Source: Glandiceps talaboti (Eukaryota; Hemichordata; Enteropneusta; Spengelidae). Taken from it: 64,000 nucleotides of DNA. This document shows, piece after piece, positions 1 to 11,517 of the stretch (position 1 is the first letter of the stretch; each line of letters opens with the position of its first letter). The position numbers were made by a program, and so were the translations under genes. The DNA lies in NCBI RefSeq assembly GCF_964340395.1, contig NC_135558.1:12380001-12444000 (forward strand). The letters are read 5' to 3'. Below the pieces are notes generated by a model. The model saw only the letters and a program-made list of their open reading frames with translations. It did not search any database and was not told the origin of the DNA.

Positions 1-732
1 TGAAAATCGACTAAAACGCAGTTTTCAGGTAAAAATCAGTAATATGCTTGAAAATGTAAAAACTCACCACAGAAACCACAACTTCAAATATAGACTCAAC
101 ATAATACAGGAAACACATAGTGTATTTATCTTGTCTTTATTGTGAAATATTATGAAGGAAAGGTGTGCCAACGAACCTGCATATCAACACTCCCAGATCT
201 TTTGAATGCTGGCTTACCTGGTTGCCTAGGCCTTTTACAGAATTGTTACCAACAAAATCTAAAGTATCTGGTCAGCAGCAAAACTGGTAAACATCTGTGG
301 CAGTATAATATTCGTACTTTTTGTGTTGACGTGAAGTCCTTCAAACCTAACTTTAAACTGAAATCCCTTTTGTTCTCAAGACAATCTTCAGGTCATTTGC
401 AGTCACCTCCTTGTCGAAGCTTATTCATCCAGCAAATGTGATTGAATACATCTCTACCTGCACGTGATTGCCATGAAATCTCGCACCCGGTCAGTCGTAC
501 GGTCATATATGTAATCCTACGCTGGACTATTTTATTTCAAACATCGCTTTACACCTCTTTCCTTAAATACCTCGACTATCTCTTCGAAATGTTGAGTTAT
601 GCAGTTCTAATCGAAAGTGTAAGAAGTCATGCCGTGCAGAGATTGTCTTCTCATGTTTCTGGAAAGTTGACCGGTTTAAACAGTTCACTGTACTGCTATG
701 TATCATGTCGCCGAACACACCTAAATGATATG
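1..732. other. Left-edge stretch with no recognised gene
   Basis: Two consecutive open frames (about 142-441 and 442-828 on the plus strand) have no family motif that I recognise. The second runs into the arm of the transposon copy that starts at 740, which argues against it being a real gene. There is no clear splice structure. I see nothing else here, although an exon of a gene lying to the left of the window cannot be excluded. Confidence 0.4.
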
Positions 733-739
733 GTGCAAG

Positions 740-1107
740 CACAGGGTAAAGGACAAATAAGCAATTTTGTATTCGCGATTTTCCGGATTTCTAATATTAT
801 TTTCTGTGTATTTCAAATACATTTTTAAATACTGTTTCCTCTCACTGTTTTTTTTTCACGGAGTACTACCATTAGTCGGATCAGTAGATGGCACAATGCG
901 TTAATTTGGGCAAATAGTGAGTTTGTTCTAGCAAGCTACTAATTAATGCAAAGCTGATAAACTCAGACATTGATATCAGGTAGGAAATAGAAAAAAAACA
1001 CTGAGAGGAAACAGTATTTAAAACTTTATTTGAAATATACAGAAAATAATATTAGAAATCCATAAAAATCGTGCGTACAATATTGATTATTTGTCCTTTA
1101 CCCTGTG
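740..1107. mobile_element. Foldback MITE, CACAGGG-ended family, copy 1 (7-bp target duplication GTGCAAG)
   Basis: A 368-bp element with inverted arms of about 110 bp (740-851 and 996-1107). Both outer ends start CACAGGGTAAAGGACAAATA. The 7 bases just outside the left end (733-739, GTGCAAG) are repeated exactly just outside the right end (1108-1114), which is a clean insertion footprint. The 145-bp centre encodes nothing. The terminus and 7-bp duplication match two further copies at 43661 and 61751. The CANRG-like end with a 7-8 bp duplication resembles what is reported for P-superfamily DNA transposons, but without a transposase that assignment is an inference. Confidence 0.9.
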
Positions 1108-1114
1108 GTGCAAG

Positions 1115-1820
1115 GTGCAACCAGGCTATGTGTCCGCTACAGAAGTAGGTTTGCGCATGTGTGTGCAACGGAATACGTTTGTTTTCGTTTGTTTATCTGG
1201 GAGGAACATTTGGTAAATCCGACCCAGGTAGTTTATCAACATATTAGTGGTTGTTCACACATATTGGTCATGTAGTTCTTGCCTCATCCAAAGATCCTAG
1301 ACTCCCTTGTTATATTTTTTTTTCAAATGACAGTGTTTCTGCTATGTTTTTTTCCGGTACGTACCGTACGGCCAGACACCCAGTCTGAGTGAAACACGTA
1401 TATGACTGTTACAGTGTTGATTGACAAAAATACAATAAAACTCCAGATAGCTAGATCGTGAATAAATCGATACTGTCTTATAGATGGATACAAACGTCAC
1501 AATCATGTCATACTTATTAAGCCAAAGTAATGATATCTATTTTATTGTCCTGTGGATGTTTTGGAACCAAGAAAAATTTTCCAATAAAAAGTGACATTCA
1601 AATATCGTTGTATATTTTTCCTAACAATCTTCACAATCTAGTGTTCTTTAATCTATCAAGACTAACAAATGGTGGACTCAAAATTGAAACATATCTTATA
1701 GGTGTTTTGGAGGAATAACGTGTTTTCACCGCATTTAATATACACCGATGTCCTGTGGTCAAGAATAGTTCATGTATACTATGTGAATAGTATCTAAGGA
1801 ACTATAACTCATAAACGATC
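1115..1820. other. Non-coding stretch, nothing recognised
   Basis: AT-rich sequence with one 62-codon open frame (1530-1718) that shows no family features. No gene, RNA or clear repeat seen. Confidence 0.4.
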
Positions 1821-1824
1821 GAGT

Positions 1825-2455
1825 TAAAACTATAGACATGGGGGTATTCTTAATGCTATAGACAATAGAAGTATTGTTGTAACTAGACAATAGAGGTATT
1901 ATTAAAAACTATACAATAGGGGTATTGTTAAAACTATAGACAATAGAGTATCATTAAAACTATAGATAATAGAGGTATTGTTAAAACTATAGACAATAGA
2001 GTATCATTAAAACTATAGATAATAGAGGTATTGTTAAAACTATAGACAATAGAAGTGTTGTTAAACTATACACAATAGAGGTATTGTTAAAACTACACAA
2101 TAGGGTGTTGTTAAAACTATAGATAATAGAGGTTTTGTTAAAACTAGACAGGTATTGTTAAAACTATAGACAACAGAGGAATTGTTAAAATATAGACAAT
2201 AGACGTATTGTTAAAACAATAGATAATAAAGGTATTGTTAAAACTATAGATAATAGAGGTATTGATAAAACTGTAGACAATAGAGGTATTGTTAAAACTA
2301 TAGACAATAAAGATATTGCTACAACTGTAATCAACAGAGGTATTGTTAAAATATTGACAATAGAGATATTGCTAAAACTATAGACAATAGGGTTTTGTTA
2401 AAACTACAGACAATAGCGGTATTGTAATTAAAATTATAGACAGTAGAGTTATTGT
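1825..2455. repeat. Minisatellite, unit about 27 bp
   Basis: More than 20 degenerate tandem copies of a unit like GTTAAAACTATAGACAATAG followed by AGGTATT. Unit length wobbles between about 20 and 30 bp through small deletions. The array ends about 40 bp from the stop codon of the phosphatase gene, immediately beyond that gene's poly(A) signal. Confidence 0.9.
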
Positions 2456-2478
2456 TATTGTTATTTACCAACCATTGC

Positions 2479-2484
2479 TTTATT
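2479..2484 (-). promoter_or_regulatory. Poly(A) signal AATAAA of the phosphatase gene
   Basis: TTTATT on the plus strand reads AATAAA on the minus strand, 10 bp after the stop codon at 2495-2497. This implies an extremely short 3' UTR. It is the only canonical hexamer before the minisatellite begins. Confidence 0.6.
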
Positions 2485-2494
2485 TAATTGATAT

Positions 2495-3226
2495 TCACAG
2501 AATTGTCTTGATGGTGTCAAGTACATCTTGACCAGAAACCCAGGGAACAACTCTAGCATTAAAACTTTTACCTTCCTCTTGAAACTTAGTAATTTTATCC
2601 ATCAAAACAAACCCAACTCTAGGAAATACTATATCAGATTCACATAGAGACTGGGATGGACAAAAATCGTTTCCACCATCTCCTACATAGCAGACTCTAT
2701 CATATTCTATGCCTTCCTTGCTTTGCTTTTCTCTGTAGTCCTTCAGGGCTATTCTCTTACATATGTCTGAAGAACAACTGTCACAGTCATGGGTGTGATA
2801 GCTCTCGATTTCCAGGCAACCTTCAGCATTGAATTTTGACGGATTGGCTAAAATGGCCATGGCGTGGCCTTGCAGACTAGCGCCCTCTATGGCTGCATTG
2901 ATGAAAGCCGTGTTTCCACCTGACAGTATTATTAAATCTATGCCGTCTCGCTTTGATTGGTACTCTAGAAGCTCTTTCATTCCATCTACAACATTAAATG
3001 TATGCAAACACTCAATCATCTGATTTGGTGTTATTTTCAAATTGTGCATCAATTTGAAAACCTCCTGCAGGGCACTGGACCAATTTCCCGACAAACTATA
3101 GCGTTGATTGAGGCTATCACGGACATTCATTCCTGGCATCAGATTTTGTAAAATACTATCACATTCACCATCAATAATTGTGTCATCAAAGTCACATACA
3201 AGCAGAATTTTCTTGCCGGTAGACAT
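2495..3226 (-). CDS. PHOSPHO1/PHOSPHO2-family HAD phosphatase (243 aa)
   Basis: This single-exon reading frame encodes a small cytosolic magnesium-dependent phosphatase of the HAD superfamily. Relatives hydrolyse phosphoethanolamine and phosphocholine (PHOSPHO1) or pyridoxal 5'-phosphate (PHOSPHO2). Visible signatures are the nucleophile motif DFDDT (D12, D14, T16), a second acidic residue D23, motif II LILSGGNT-like around 99-106 with S102, a HTHDCDSC...C cysteine cluster at 144-156 typical of this family, and the metal-binding motif GDGGND at 182-187. Length matches human PHOSPHO2 (241 aa). I start at the ATG at 3226 because the upstream sequence CTTAGGAAACAG reads as a splice acceptor, which implies a 5'-UTR intron; an in-frame ATG at 3268 would add 14 residues unlike the family. 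The PHOSPHO1 residue implicated in substrate choice (D123) is glycine here (G103). Whether it is nearer PHOSPHO1 or PHOSPHO2 is not decided. Confidence 0.93.
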   Translation of the reverse strand: MSTGKKILLVCDFDDTIIDGECDSILQNLMPGMNVRDSLNQRYSLSGNWSSALQEVFKLMHNLKITPNQMIECLHTFNVVDGMKELLEYQSKRDGIDLIILSGGNTAFINAAIEGASLQGHAMAILANPSKFNAEGCLEIESYHTHDCDSCSSDICKRIALKDYREKQSKEGIEYDRVCYVGDGGNDFCPSQSLCESDIVFPRVGFVLMDKITKFQEEGKSFNARVVPWVSGQDVLDTIKTIL

Positions 3227-3522
3227 TATTCTGTTTCCTAAGATAGAAGGGGTTAGACAAAGAAACAACGAGATAGTGATATGGGTTTAAGTCCTTTACA
3301 CTTACGTAGCACATGAATAATTTCATGACTGTGCTAAATATGTATAGCTCGGGGAACAGGACAAAAAGGGGAGGGGGTTGAAATAAAAGAAAAGCAGGCA
3401 TATAACAAGTTGTTAATAAAAGAAAAACAAATCTTCGCAGTCCATGTACATGGAGGTTTTGTGTTGTCTGAATGATCCACACGTTTGTTTCCGAGTGGTT
3501 GCCTAAGACCAACCTTTCAGAC

Positions 3523-5257
<1,735 letters not shown>

Positions 5258-5266
5258 GGACTGTAC

Positions 5267-5660
5267 TAGACTCTCTCACAGTCCTCGGAACTTCGCTTTA
5301 CTAAAATCGACGCTAAATGAATTATTTTGTATGTACCGATGCCATCTACATAACGTACTCCATCGTACTCGAACAACCTTGTACTGTGCGCCCTCATCGA
5401 CCACATATAGATATATATGTTCGTTGACGTGTGACTGCGACGCTCCGTATTTTCGCGAACTCGGGGCCGCCGGCTTCGCGATAACACGGAGCGTCGCAGT
5501 CACACGTCAACGAATGGTTATCTCTATCATGGTCGATGAGGGCGCACAGTACAAGGATATTCGAGTACGGTTAATTAGCTGGCATCGGTACATGCAAAAT
5601 AATTCGTTTAGCTTTAATTTTACTAGTAAAGCGAAGCTCTGAGGGCTGTAAGAGAGTCTA
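5267..5660. mobile_element. Palindromic MITE with perfect 9-bp target duplication (Mutator-like footprint)
   Basis: This 394-bp element is almost entirely an inverted repeat. The arms are about 190 bp each, begin TAGACTCTCT, and meet near 5464 in a GC-rich centre. Outside the left end (5258-5266) and right end (5661-5669) lies the same 9-mer GGACTGTAC. A 9-bp duplication with long terminal inverted repeats is the usual footprint of MULE (Mutator-like) DNA transposons; assignment to that superfamily is inferred from the footprint only. High arm identity and an intact duplication suggest a fairly recent insertion. Open frames inside it are mirror images of each other and not genes. Confidence 0.92.
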
Positions 5661-5773
5661 GGACTGTACGTACGCGTCCCATATACAATCTACCATAATT
5701 TTGGTCGGGAACCGCAGTAAAATGACAGGGGACAGATTTTACCTGCTTACCACCCTTACATTGTAACAAAAAA

Positions 5774-5808
5774 CACTCACTCACTCACTCACTCACTCAC
5801 TCACTCAC
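5774..5808. repeat. (CACT)n microsatellite
   Basis: About nine pure tandem CACT units; the reverse complement (GAGT)n occurs again at 15757-15838. Confidence 0.95.
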
Positions 5809-5809
5809 A

Positions 5810-6720
5810 TTGTAATGATATCACTCACTCGTTAACACCTCTTGGTTTACACTCTCCCCAGGGGGGTTGTTTTAATTATTAATTGATAAAATATCAAATC
5901 GTTACTCACTAAATTATAAAATGCATTTTCATATATGCTTTTTTGACCATACTAGTACTTGGAGGAACAAGGATCAGTGACTTTACCAGTAACTGTTTAC
6001 CAGTAACTGTTTCTACCTGCCTCTAGGCCTCTTCGCTTGGGAGACTGACAGATCAGCGATTGACAGATTGTGGGTGCGATCTAATCTCCGGCTGATAAGC
6101 CCGGACCGATTACGTCATTACAGTCTATTCGATCGGCTGATTGTTCTCTTTCCCTGTCCATGTGTCGTCGTCTGTGATTTTTACTCTGGTTATTTTCCTT
6201 TCTCTTCTTTGTATCGTATGTCTTTCACGGACGGCCACTTCACCTATGGGGGTGTACGGTATCAAAGCATGGTGGCAGTTAGTCTTGGTTACCCAGATTC
6301 TCGCCGCTGGGACTCTACCTACCTACGAACCTCCGGGAAAACCAATTACCCGGCGACCGAAGTAGCTGCTGGAGCAGTGCATCATGGGGAGTACTTCACG
6401 TCCAACATTGCAGGCTGAACGATTTGGGTACCTTCACTACAGATTATCACTTCTCAAGCTACTGATATATATTAACAAGTCATTGAGAATGACATAGGCC
6501 CCGCTATGATTGGGTTTCAGGAAACTGTCAGTTTATGTTGTCATTTTCTTGATATCACTACTCTGATCACACAACAACACTAGTGAACCTAAATCAAACA
6601 GACTTAGAAATATTGTGTCTGCTCGCCGGACATGGGACATGCCTACTCTTCAAGATCATGTGATGGAATAAACCATTCAACAATAAAAGATGGGTCGGGT
6701 ATGGGGGGGGGGGGAAGACT
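5810..6720. other. Non-coding stretch with a CpG-containing segment and a dispersed repeat copy
   Basis: The segment from about 6050 to 6410 has more CpG than its surroundings and an open frame of 116 codons (6068-6418) without recognisable family features. It includes a copy (about 6250-6345) of the repeat that carries TAGTCTTGGTTACCCAGA and the unit amplified at 7861-8130. It could be a promoter or 5'-UTR exon for the minus-strand phosphatase gene, but I cannot show this. A short direct repeat of TTTACCAGTAACTG occurs near 5981-6010. Confidence 0.35.
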
Positions 6721-6724
6721 TGTT

Positions 6725-7625
6725 CAAGTATGTCTGAATTATGGCTTTGGACGTGAAAACTGTGCCAACAAAATCGCTGCCAGGCAGCCATATCGGATTG
6801 TATCAAGACGAAAATGGATATGCACATGTATGTCATAGAACACTGTGCTAAAACCAACTTTGAATGAGATCTGTTCAATCATGTCCGAGTTATAGCTTTG
6901 GACATGGAAAATTCGCAAACAAAATGGCTGCTAGGTGGCCATATTGGATCGTATCACAACAAAAATGGATATGCATATGTATGTCATAGAACACTGTGCT
7001 AAAACCAACTTTGAATGAGATCTGTTCAATCATGTCCGAGTTATAGCTTTGGACATGGAAAATTCGCAAACAAAATGGCTGCTAGGTGGCCATATTGGAT
7101 CGTATCACAACAAAAATGGATATGCATATGTATGTCATAGAACACTGTGCTAAAACCAACTTTGAGTGAGATCTGTTCAAGCATGTCTGAGTTATGGCTT
7201 TGGACATGGAAAATTCGCAAACAAAATGGCTGCTAGGCGACCATATTGTATTGTATCATGACACCAATGAATATGCACATTATGTCATAGAACACTGTGC
7301 TAAAACCAACTTTGAATGAGATCTGTTAAAGCATGTCTGAGTTATGGCTTTGGACATGGAAAATTCGCAAACAAAATGGCTGCTAGGCGACCATATTGTA
7401 TTGTATCATGACACCAATGAATATGCACATGTATGTCATAGAACACTGTCCTAATACTAAATTTGAATGAGATCTGTTCAAGCATGTCTGAGTTATGGCT
7501 TTGGACAGGGAAAAATTGCAAACAAAATGGTTGCTAGGTGGCCATATTGGATCGTATCATGAAACAAATTGACGTGCATATGTATGCCATTGTATGTTGC
7601 CCCGTACCAAGTTTGAAAGCATCTC
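6725..7625. repeat. Tandem array, unit 150-151 bp, about six copies
   Basis: Successive copies can be registered by GACATGGAAAATTCGCAAAC at about 6901, 7052, 7203 and 7353, with a divergent copy at 6750 and another at 7504. The two central copies are nearly identical, while the outer ones have drifted, as expected from unequal exchange within the array. The last copy runs into a short unique tail that ends in the hairpin at 7670. Confidence 0.93.
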
Positions 7626-7669
7626 CAAGAAACGGCTCTGGACGGATGGACGAACGGAACCCAATCCGT

Positions 7670-7703
7670 AAGTCCCCGTCTCGGACTTCATCCGACGGGG
7701 ACT
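7670..7703. other. GC-rich hairpin closing the 151-bp repeat
   Basis: AGTCCCCGTC pairs with GACGGGGACT, and the stem continues with CGGA/TCCG after a one-base bulge, around a short loop. It lies directly after a purine-rich GGACGGATGGACGAACGGAA tract. It looks like the 3' terminus of a dispersed repeat rather than a gene terminator, because no transcript end is otherwise indicated here. Confidence 0.6.
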
Positions 7704-7789
7704 AATTACATGTACAACAAACAGGCCTCACAAGCCCATTTTTTATGTTTGGAGGAAATGTACTGTGCGACTTCCATCACAGGGTAGTT

Positions 7790-8135
7790 GGAACGTGTTT
7801 CCCAGACCCTCGTTTGGAGAGGTCTCGTAGGCAGAGCCCCCAGCGGCAAGAGTTTGGGTAACCAAGACTAGGTGGCAGTGTGACAAAGTGGGTGTACGGT
7901 ATCAAAGCATGGTGATAGTGTAACAAAGTGAGTGTATTGTAGTCAAGCATGGTGACAGTGTGACAAAGCGAATGTATGGTATCAAAGCATGGTGATAGTA
8001 TGTCAAAGTGGGGGTATGGTATGAAAGCATGGTGGCAGCATGACAAAGTGGGTGTATGGTATTAAAGCATGGTGGCAGCATGACAAAGTGGGTGTATGGT
8101 ACCAAAGCATGGTGCCAGTGTGACCAAGCAATGTA
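7790..8135. repeat. Dispersed repeat copy followed by a 41-bp tandem array
   Basis: 7790-7893 is an inverted copy of the repeat seen at 6279-6345 (GGGTAACCAAGACTA). It is followed by about six tandem copies of a 41-bp unit containing GGTATCAAAGCATGGTGGCA. A single unit sits in the same relative place in the 6250 copy, so the array is an internal amplification of part of that repeat. Confidence 0.85.
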
Positions 8136-8650
8136 AATAGCTTGTTGGTATTACGTTTTCTGTGAGAAGAAACAAGTGTAAACGAAACACATTATTTTGT
8201 AACTTTCATAGACACGACTCTCTGCTCTCACCATGCCAGCATATTTACCAAATATATACAGGATATGGAGGGAAGGGAAACAAGATCAACTTTGTTTTAT
8301 CTCCTCAGTTTTTAATTGCATTTTACAATCTTCATTTTTACAATTAAGCTGAATAAATAAATCCAGCCATAAATAAAGTTACATTTTCTGGGTTGTTGAT
8401 AATTTTGAAATTATATAATTATATAATGTACACATATTGATGGAATTGCTTGGTGTTTTTCTTTATTTTATTACTAATTACTATATATTTACAACAAAAA
8501 TAACTACTATACAACTATTTGGAACATTTGGGAGTGTTACAGATTTATGAGTGTATGGAAAATACAGCAGATTTCAAAATACCATTCAGCCGGTCTAATA
8601 CAAATACACAGAAACTAATTAGAAACTACACATACTACACGTTTAAGATA
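8136..8650. other. AT-rich non-coding stretch
   Basis: No gene recognised. AATAAATAAA at about 8354 on the plus strand resembles poly(A) signals, but no upstream plus-strand gene supports using it. Confidence 0.3.
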
Positions 8651-8651
8651 G

Positions 8652-8905
8652 CATGATTGAATGAATACAGTTTCTTGTAACAATTTGTCTAAATGAAATA
8701 AACTTATGAGCCACCATGCAGACATCAAATACAAAACTTCAAACTACTGGCGCCTGCACGTCTGTGTCTTGTTACAGTATGTTGATTTAAATGGTTTATT
8801 TGTAGCAATGAATTGCAATATTGCTCTTAGACTGCAGCATGTGTAGTTTCTTATTGATATGGGAGTGGTTGTATCAAACAGAGCTGTTGAACAGTATTTT
8901 GAAAT
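8652..8905. repeat. Dispersed repeat family, copy 1 (partner at 47041)
   Basis: About 250 bp that aligns along its length with 47041-47292 in the same orientation. Shared blocks include TTGAATGAATACAGTTT, CCACCATGCAGACATCAAA and GGTTGTATCAAACAGAGC. Small indels separate the two. Ends and class are not resolved. Confidence 0.85.
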
Positions 8906-9011
8906 CTGCTGTACCTTGTGTTGTTGACAAAGTAAAAAGTCCATTTCATGCCCAAATATGGTAGCACACAGCATGAATGTATTAGTGGGACCAATACATC
9001 CGTGTACACAT

Positions 9012-9263
9012 TATTATACCATGCATGAGCCTAGTTGAAAAAAAAAAATTGAATATATGTGGTGGTTCTACGTCACGACAACATGTGTCTACATCACTGT
9101 TCTGTTGTGTTCGAAATTAGTCAAAATGTTCAAAATTGCCATAACATTCACCGATTTTTCTTTGATATTACTGGTGCTGGTATGTTATTCTCCATTCAGT
9201 CAGAAAATACTAGTGACCTCAGGGTTGCCACTACGAGTCGCCAGACTCGTAGTAAAGGGGAAC
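9012..9263 (-). mobile_element. Palindrome-headed repeat family, copy C (partial)
   Basis: The copy starts with ATTATACCATGCATGAG, carries the tail shared with the 29312 and 35567 copies (CAAAATTGCCAT, TTCTGTTGTGTTC), and ends in a shortened palindromic head, GTCGCCAGACTCGTAGT. It is in the opposite orientation to the 35567 copy. Confidence 0.8.
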
Positions 9264-11230
9264 AGAGGTGAGATTGGTTTTTATCTTAGCTGCATTTCTG
9301 TGTGACCTCCATATGCAAATGTGTAAACAGTTCTGAACCACATTGACATATTGAATTGATTTCTTGTTTTTCAACCATTGCAAATATGTTCAATAATAAG
9401 GCTTGATCATTACGTGATCAGACATACTTCAGTGAGTGAGTTAACATCGAGTCCCAAAGTATGACAACTTACAGCTACTGGAGCTTTACACAGAAATATG
9501 ACAGTCCTGTTCAAACTAAGACCACTAGGTTCAAACAACTCTGACTGTATGTAGTGTTAGCATGTGTCCTGGCAGTCCTGCATTTCCAATTGGTAAGATA
9601 TCAGTCTTCCAATTATGTACATATAAAAATGTTTATTTTGTTCATGATGGCTGTAGGTTGTCCAATTTTGATAAAAACTTCATACAAGTTCAACCCTGAT
9701 AGAACATCACTCCGTGGATGAATATTCATGAAATAGCATAAACAAGACAAATATTGCCCAAAATATAGTAGTTCCCAAAAGTGATGTCCATGTATCTAGG
9801 TTCCAACAAGTTGACGTTTTATTAGAAGAACAGAATATTGATTTCTGAATGGTGTTGCTGGACACAATAGGATCAAGTTTTGCAGGTTGCCAAGAATAAC
9901 AAATTACCTTGTTTACAAGCAGTGTCTGGGGAGGGTGAGGTTGGGAGAGGCTTACTCACTAGTGGAATGGCCTGGCACAGCATTTCATACTGTGGTGGAA
10001 GCATTTCACTCAAACTCGTATAGTTTGGGATCATATATGCATGCTTCCATTTATATTCAGGACCAATCATTGATCTACAGTATACTGAAGTGAACAAAGC
10101 AATTGATTGAACATGTGTCTAATAATCTCTAGTCTTAGGGGGCCCGAGAAAAGTCCTCAGAGAACACCACCAATATATTTATATGTATATACAAAAAAAT
10201 TTTATGAATCTTTGCACTCCTGTTCATAAGCAAAAATAAAGTGTTGTCATACTGTAATTCCCTAACTGTATGACAATAATGTCACCATATAGAAATACAA
10301 AAAGAAAAAGACCCAGGAAATTGTACGTACTTACGAGTAACTCTAGGATGTCCAACTTTGATCCCATTATAATGACAAAGACACAGCAGCATGTATATAA
10401 TATTAACAAAAGTGGGACTTACTGCTGTGATTTCCCAAATAGAAAAATAGATCCAGTCTCAATATAATAATACCATTTACTCAAGCAGCAACAATACTGG
10501 GTTGATGTGTAGAAAGCATACAATCAGCTAAACACTACTGGATCGATCCAAGAAGCACTGTGGTTTTGTTTCTATCCCTGCATTGCTCTCCTCTTTGTGA
10601 ACATTTTTTCGAGTTACTATTACTGTTTGAGACTAGATGTTTCATTCTATGCATACACAAACACACACTGTGATTCTAGGGTCCAGTGAACATTACACTG
10701 AGTTGGTTTGTACCAGGGAATTATGAAACACCATGGTAGTAATGTAACAATACTCTTAACTTCTCAGTGTTTTTGTAACACACCGTTCTCAAAGTGCTTC
10801 ACAATTATTACCCCTAGTGTAGACCAAGAACAGCACAATGATCCATTTTAACTTTGGGCATACACAATCTCACAGCTGCAGCCATTGGATTAAGTCCTCT
10901 CATAGCAGGTCTCGAATTATACATCAGGGTTTAACACACATGTTAACATCTGATAAAAGAACTTTAGCATGATTTTTTGTGATGACTTCAAAAGTCTCAT
11001 TTTTTCAATTAACCATCATCTTTACATCAATTACACTTTACCCTGGCCCCAAGTAATCACAGTGTCCAAAACATATTAACAATCACCTCCTGAGAGTTAC
11101 CAGCACTGTCATCTTTGGTCTGCCAATCCTCCACCATCTTGTGTTAACCGTTCAATGCCAAAAGCCCTCATTTGTCGGGTATACATTTGTAATTATATAT
11201 AATTTCTAGAAACCAAGAGCTTCAGAAGGG
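9264..11230. other. 3' flank of GOLGA2, including its likely 3' UTR
   Basis: No coding region seen. On the minus strand the nearest canonical AATAAA after the GOLGA2 stop is at 9823-9818, giving a possible 3' UTR of about 1.4 kb; a second lies at 9637-9632. Non-canonical or unseen sites nearer the stop cannot be excluded. A stretch near 10785-10930 resembles degraded interspersed repeat sequence. Confidence 0.35.
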
Positions 11231-11517
11231 TTAGACATTTATCAACTCTCCGGTGCAACATTTACATGGATAGAAAGCATGATCTAGGAGAATCTTTTTG
11301 TCTATAGAATGTGGAGACCCCATTTGTTCTAAGAGTTCCATTATCTGTTTAGCAGTTCTGTCCCCACCAGCTATAATGTCTTTATTTAATTGCTCAGGTA
11401 TACTGCTAGTGGTAATATATTCCTCTGCTGGTCTTGAATGATCTATACGATCAGCTCTCATCTTTATTTCTTCAGTGCTTGATGTGCTTTCTGAGTCCGT
11501 AGAAGGCCAGTCGTACT
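11231..11517 (-). CDS. GOLGA2: GOLGA2 exon 24 and stop (residues 874-968)
   Basis: Acidic linker, then [20 protein letters not shown] (compare NPTAQQIMQLLREMQNP in human) and the tail [16 protein letters not shown] before TAA. The hydrophobic C-terminus corresponds to the GRASP65 PDZ-binding end of GM130 (DEVKIMVI in human). The CKCC cluster has no counterpart in the human tail. Confidence 0.96.

Noticed and set aside
142-828. Two consecutive plus-strand open frames of 99 and 128 codons
   Set aside because: No recognisable domain, no splice or promoter context, and the second ends inside the arm of the transposon copy at 740.
5266-5642. Overlapping open frames of 73-103 codons on both strands
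   Set aside because: They are mirror-image translations of the palindromic element at 5267-5660.
6068-6418. 116-codon open frame in a CpG-containing stretch
   Set aside because: It overlaps a dispersed repeat copy at 6250-6345, has an overlapping alternative frame, and shows no family features. Kept only as part of an uncharacterised region.
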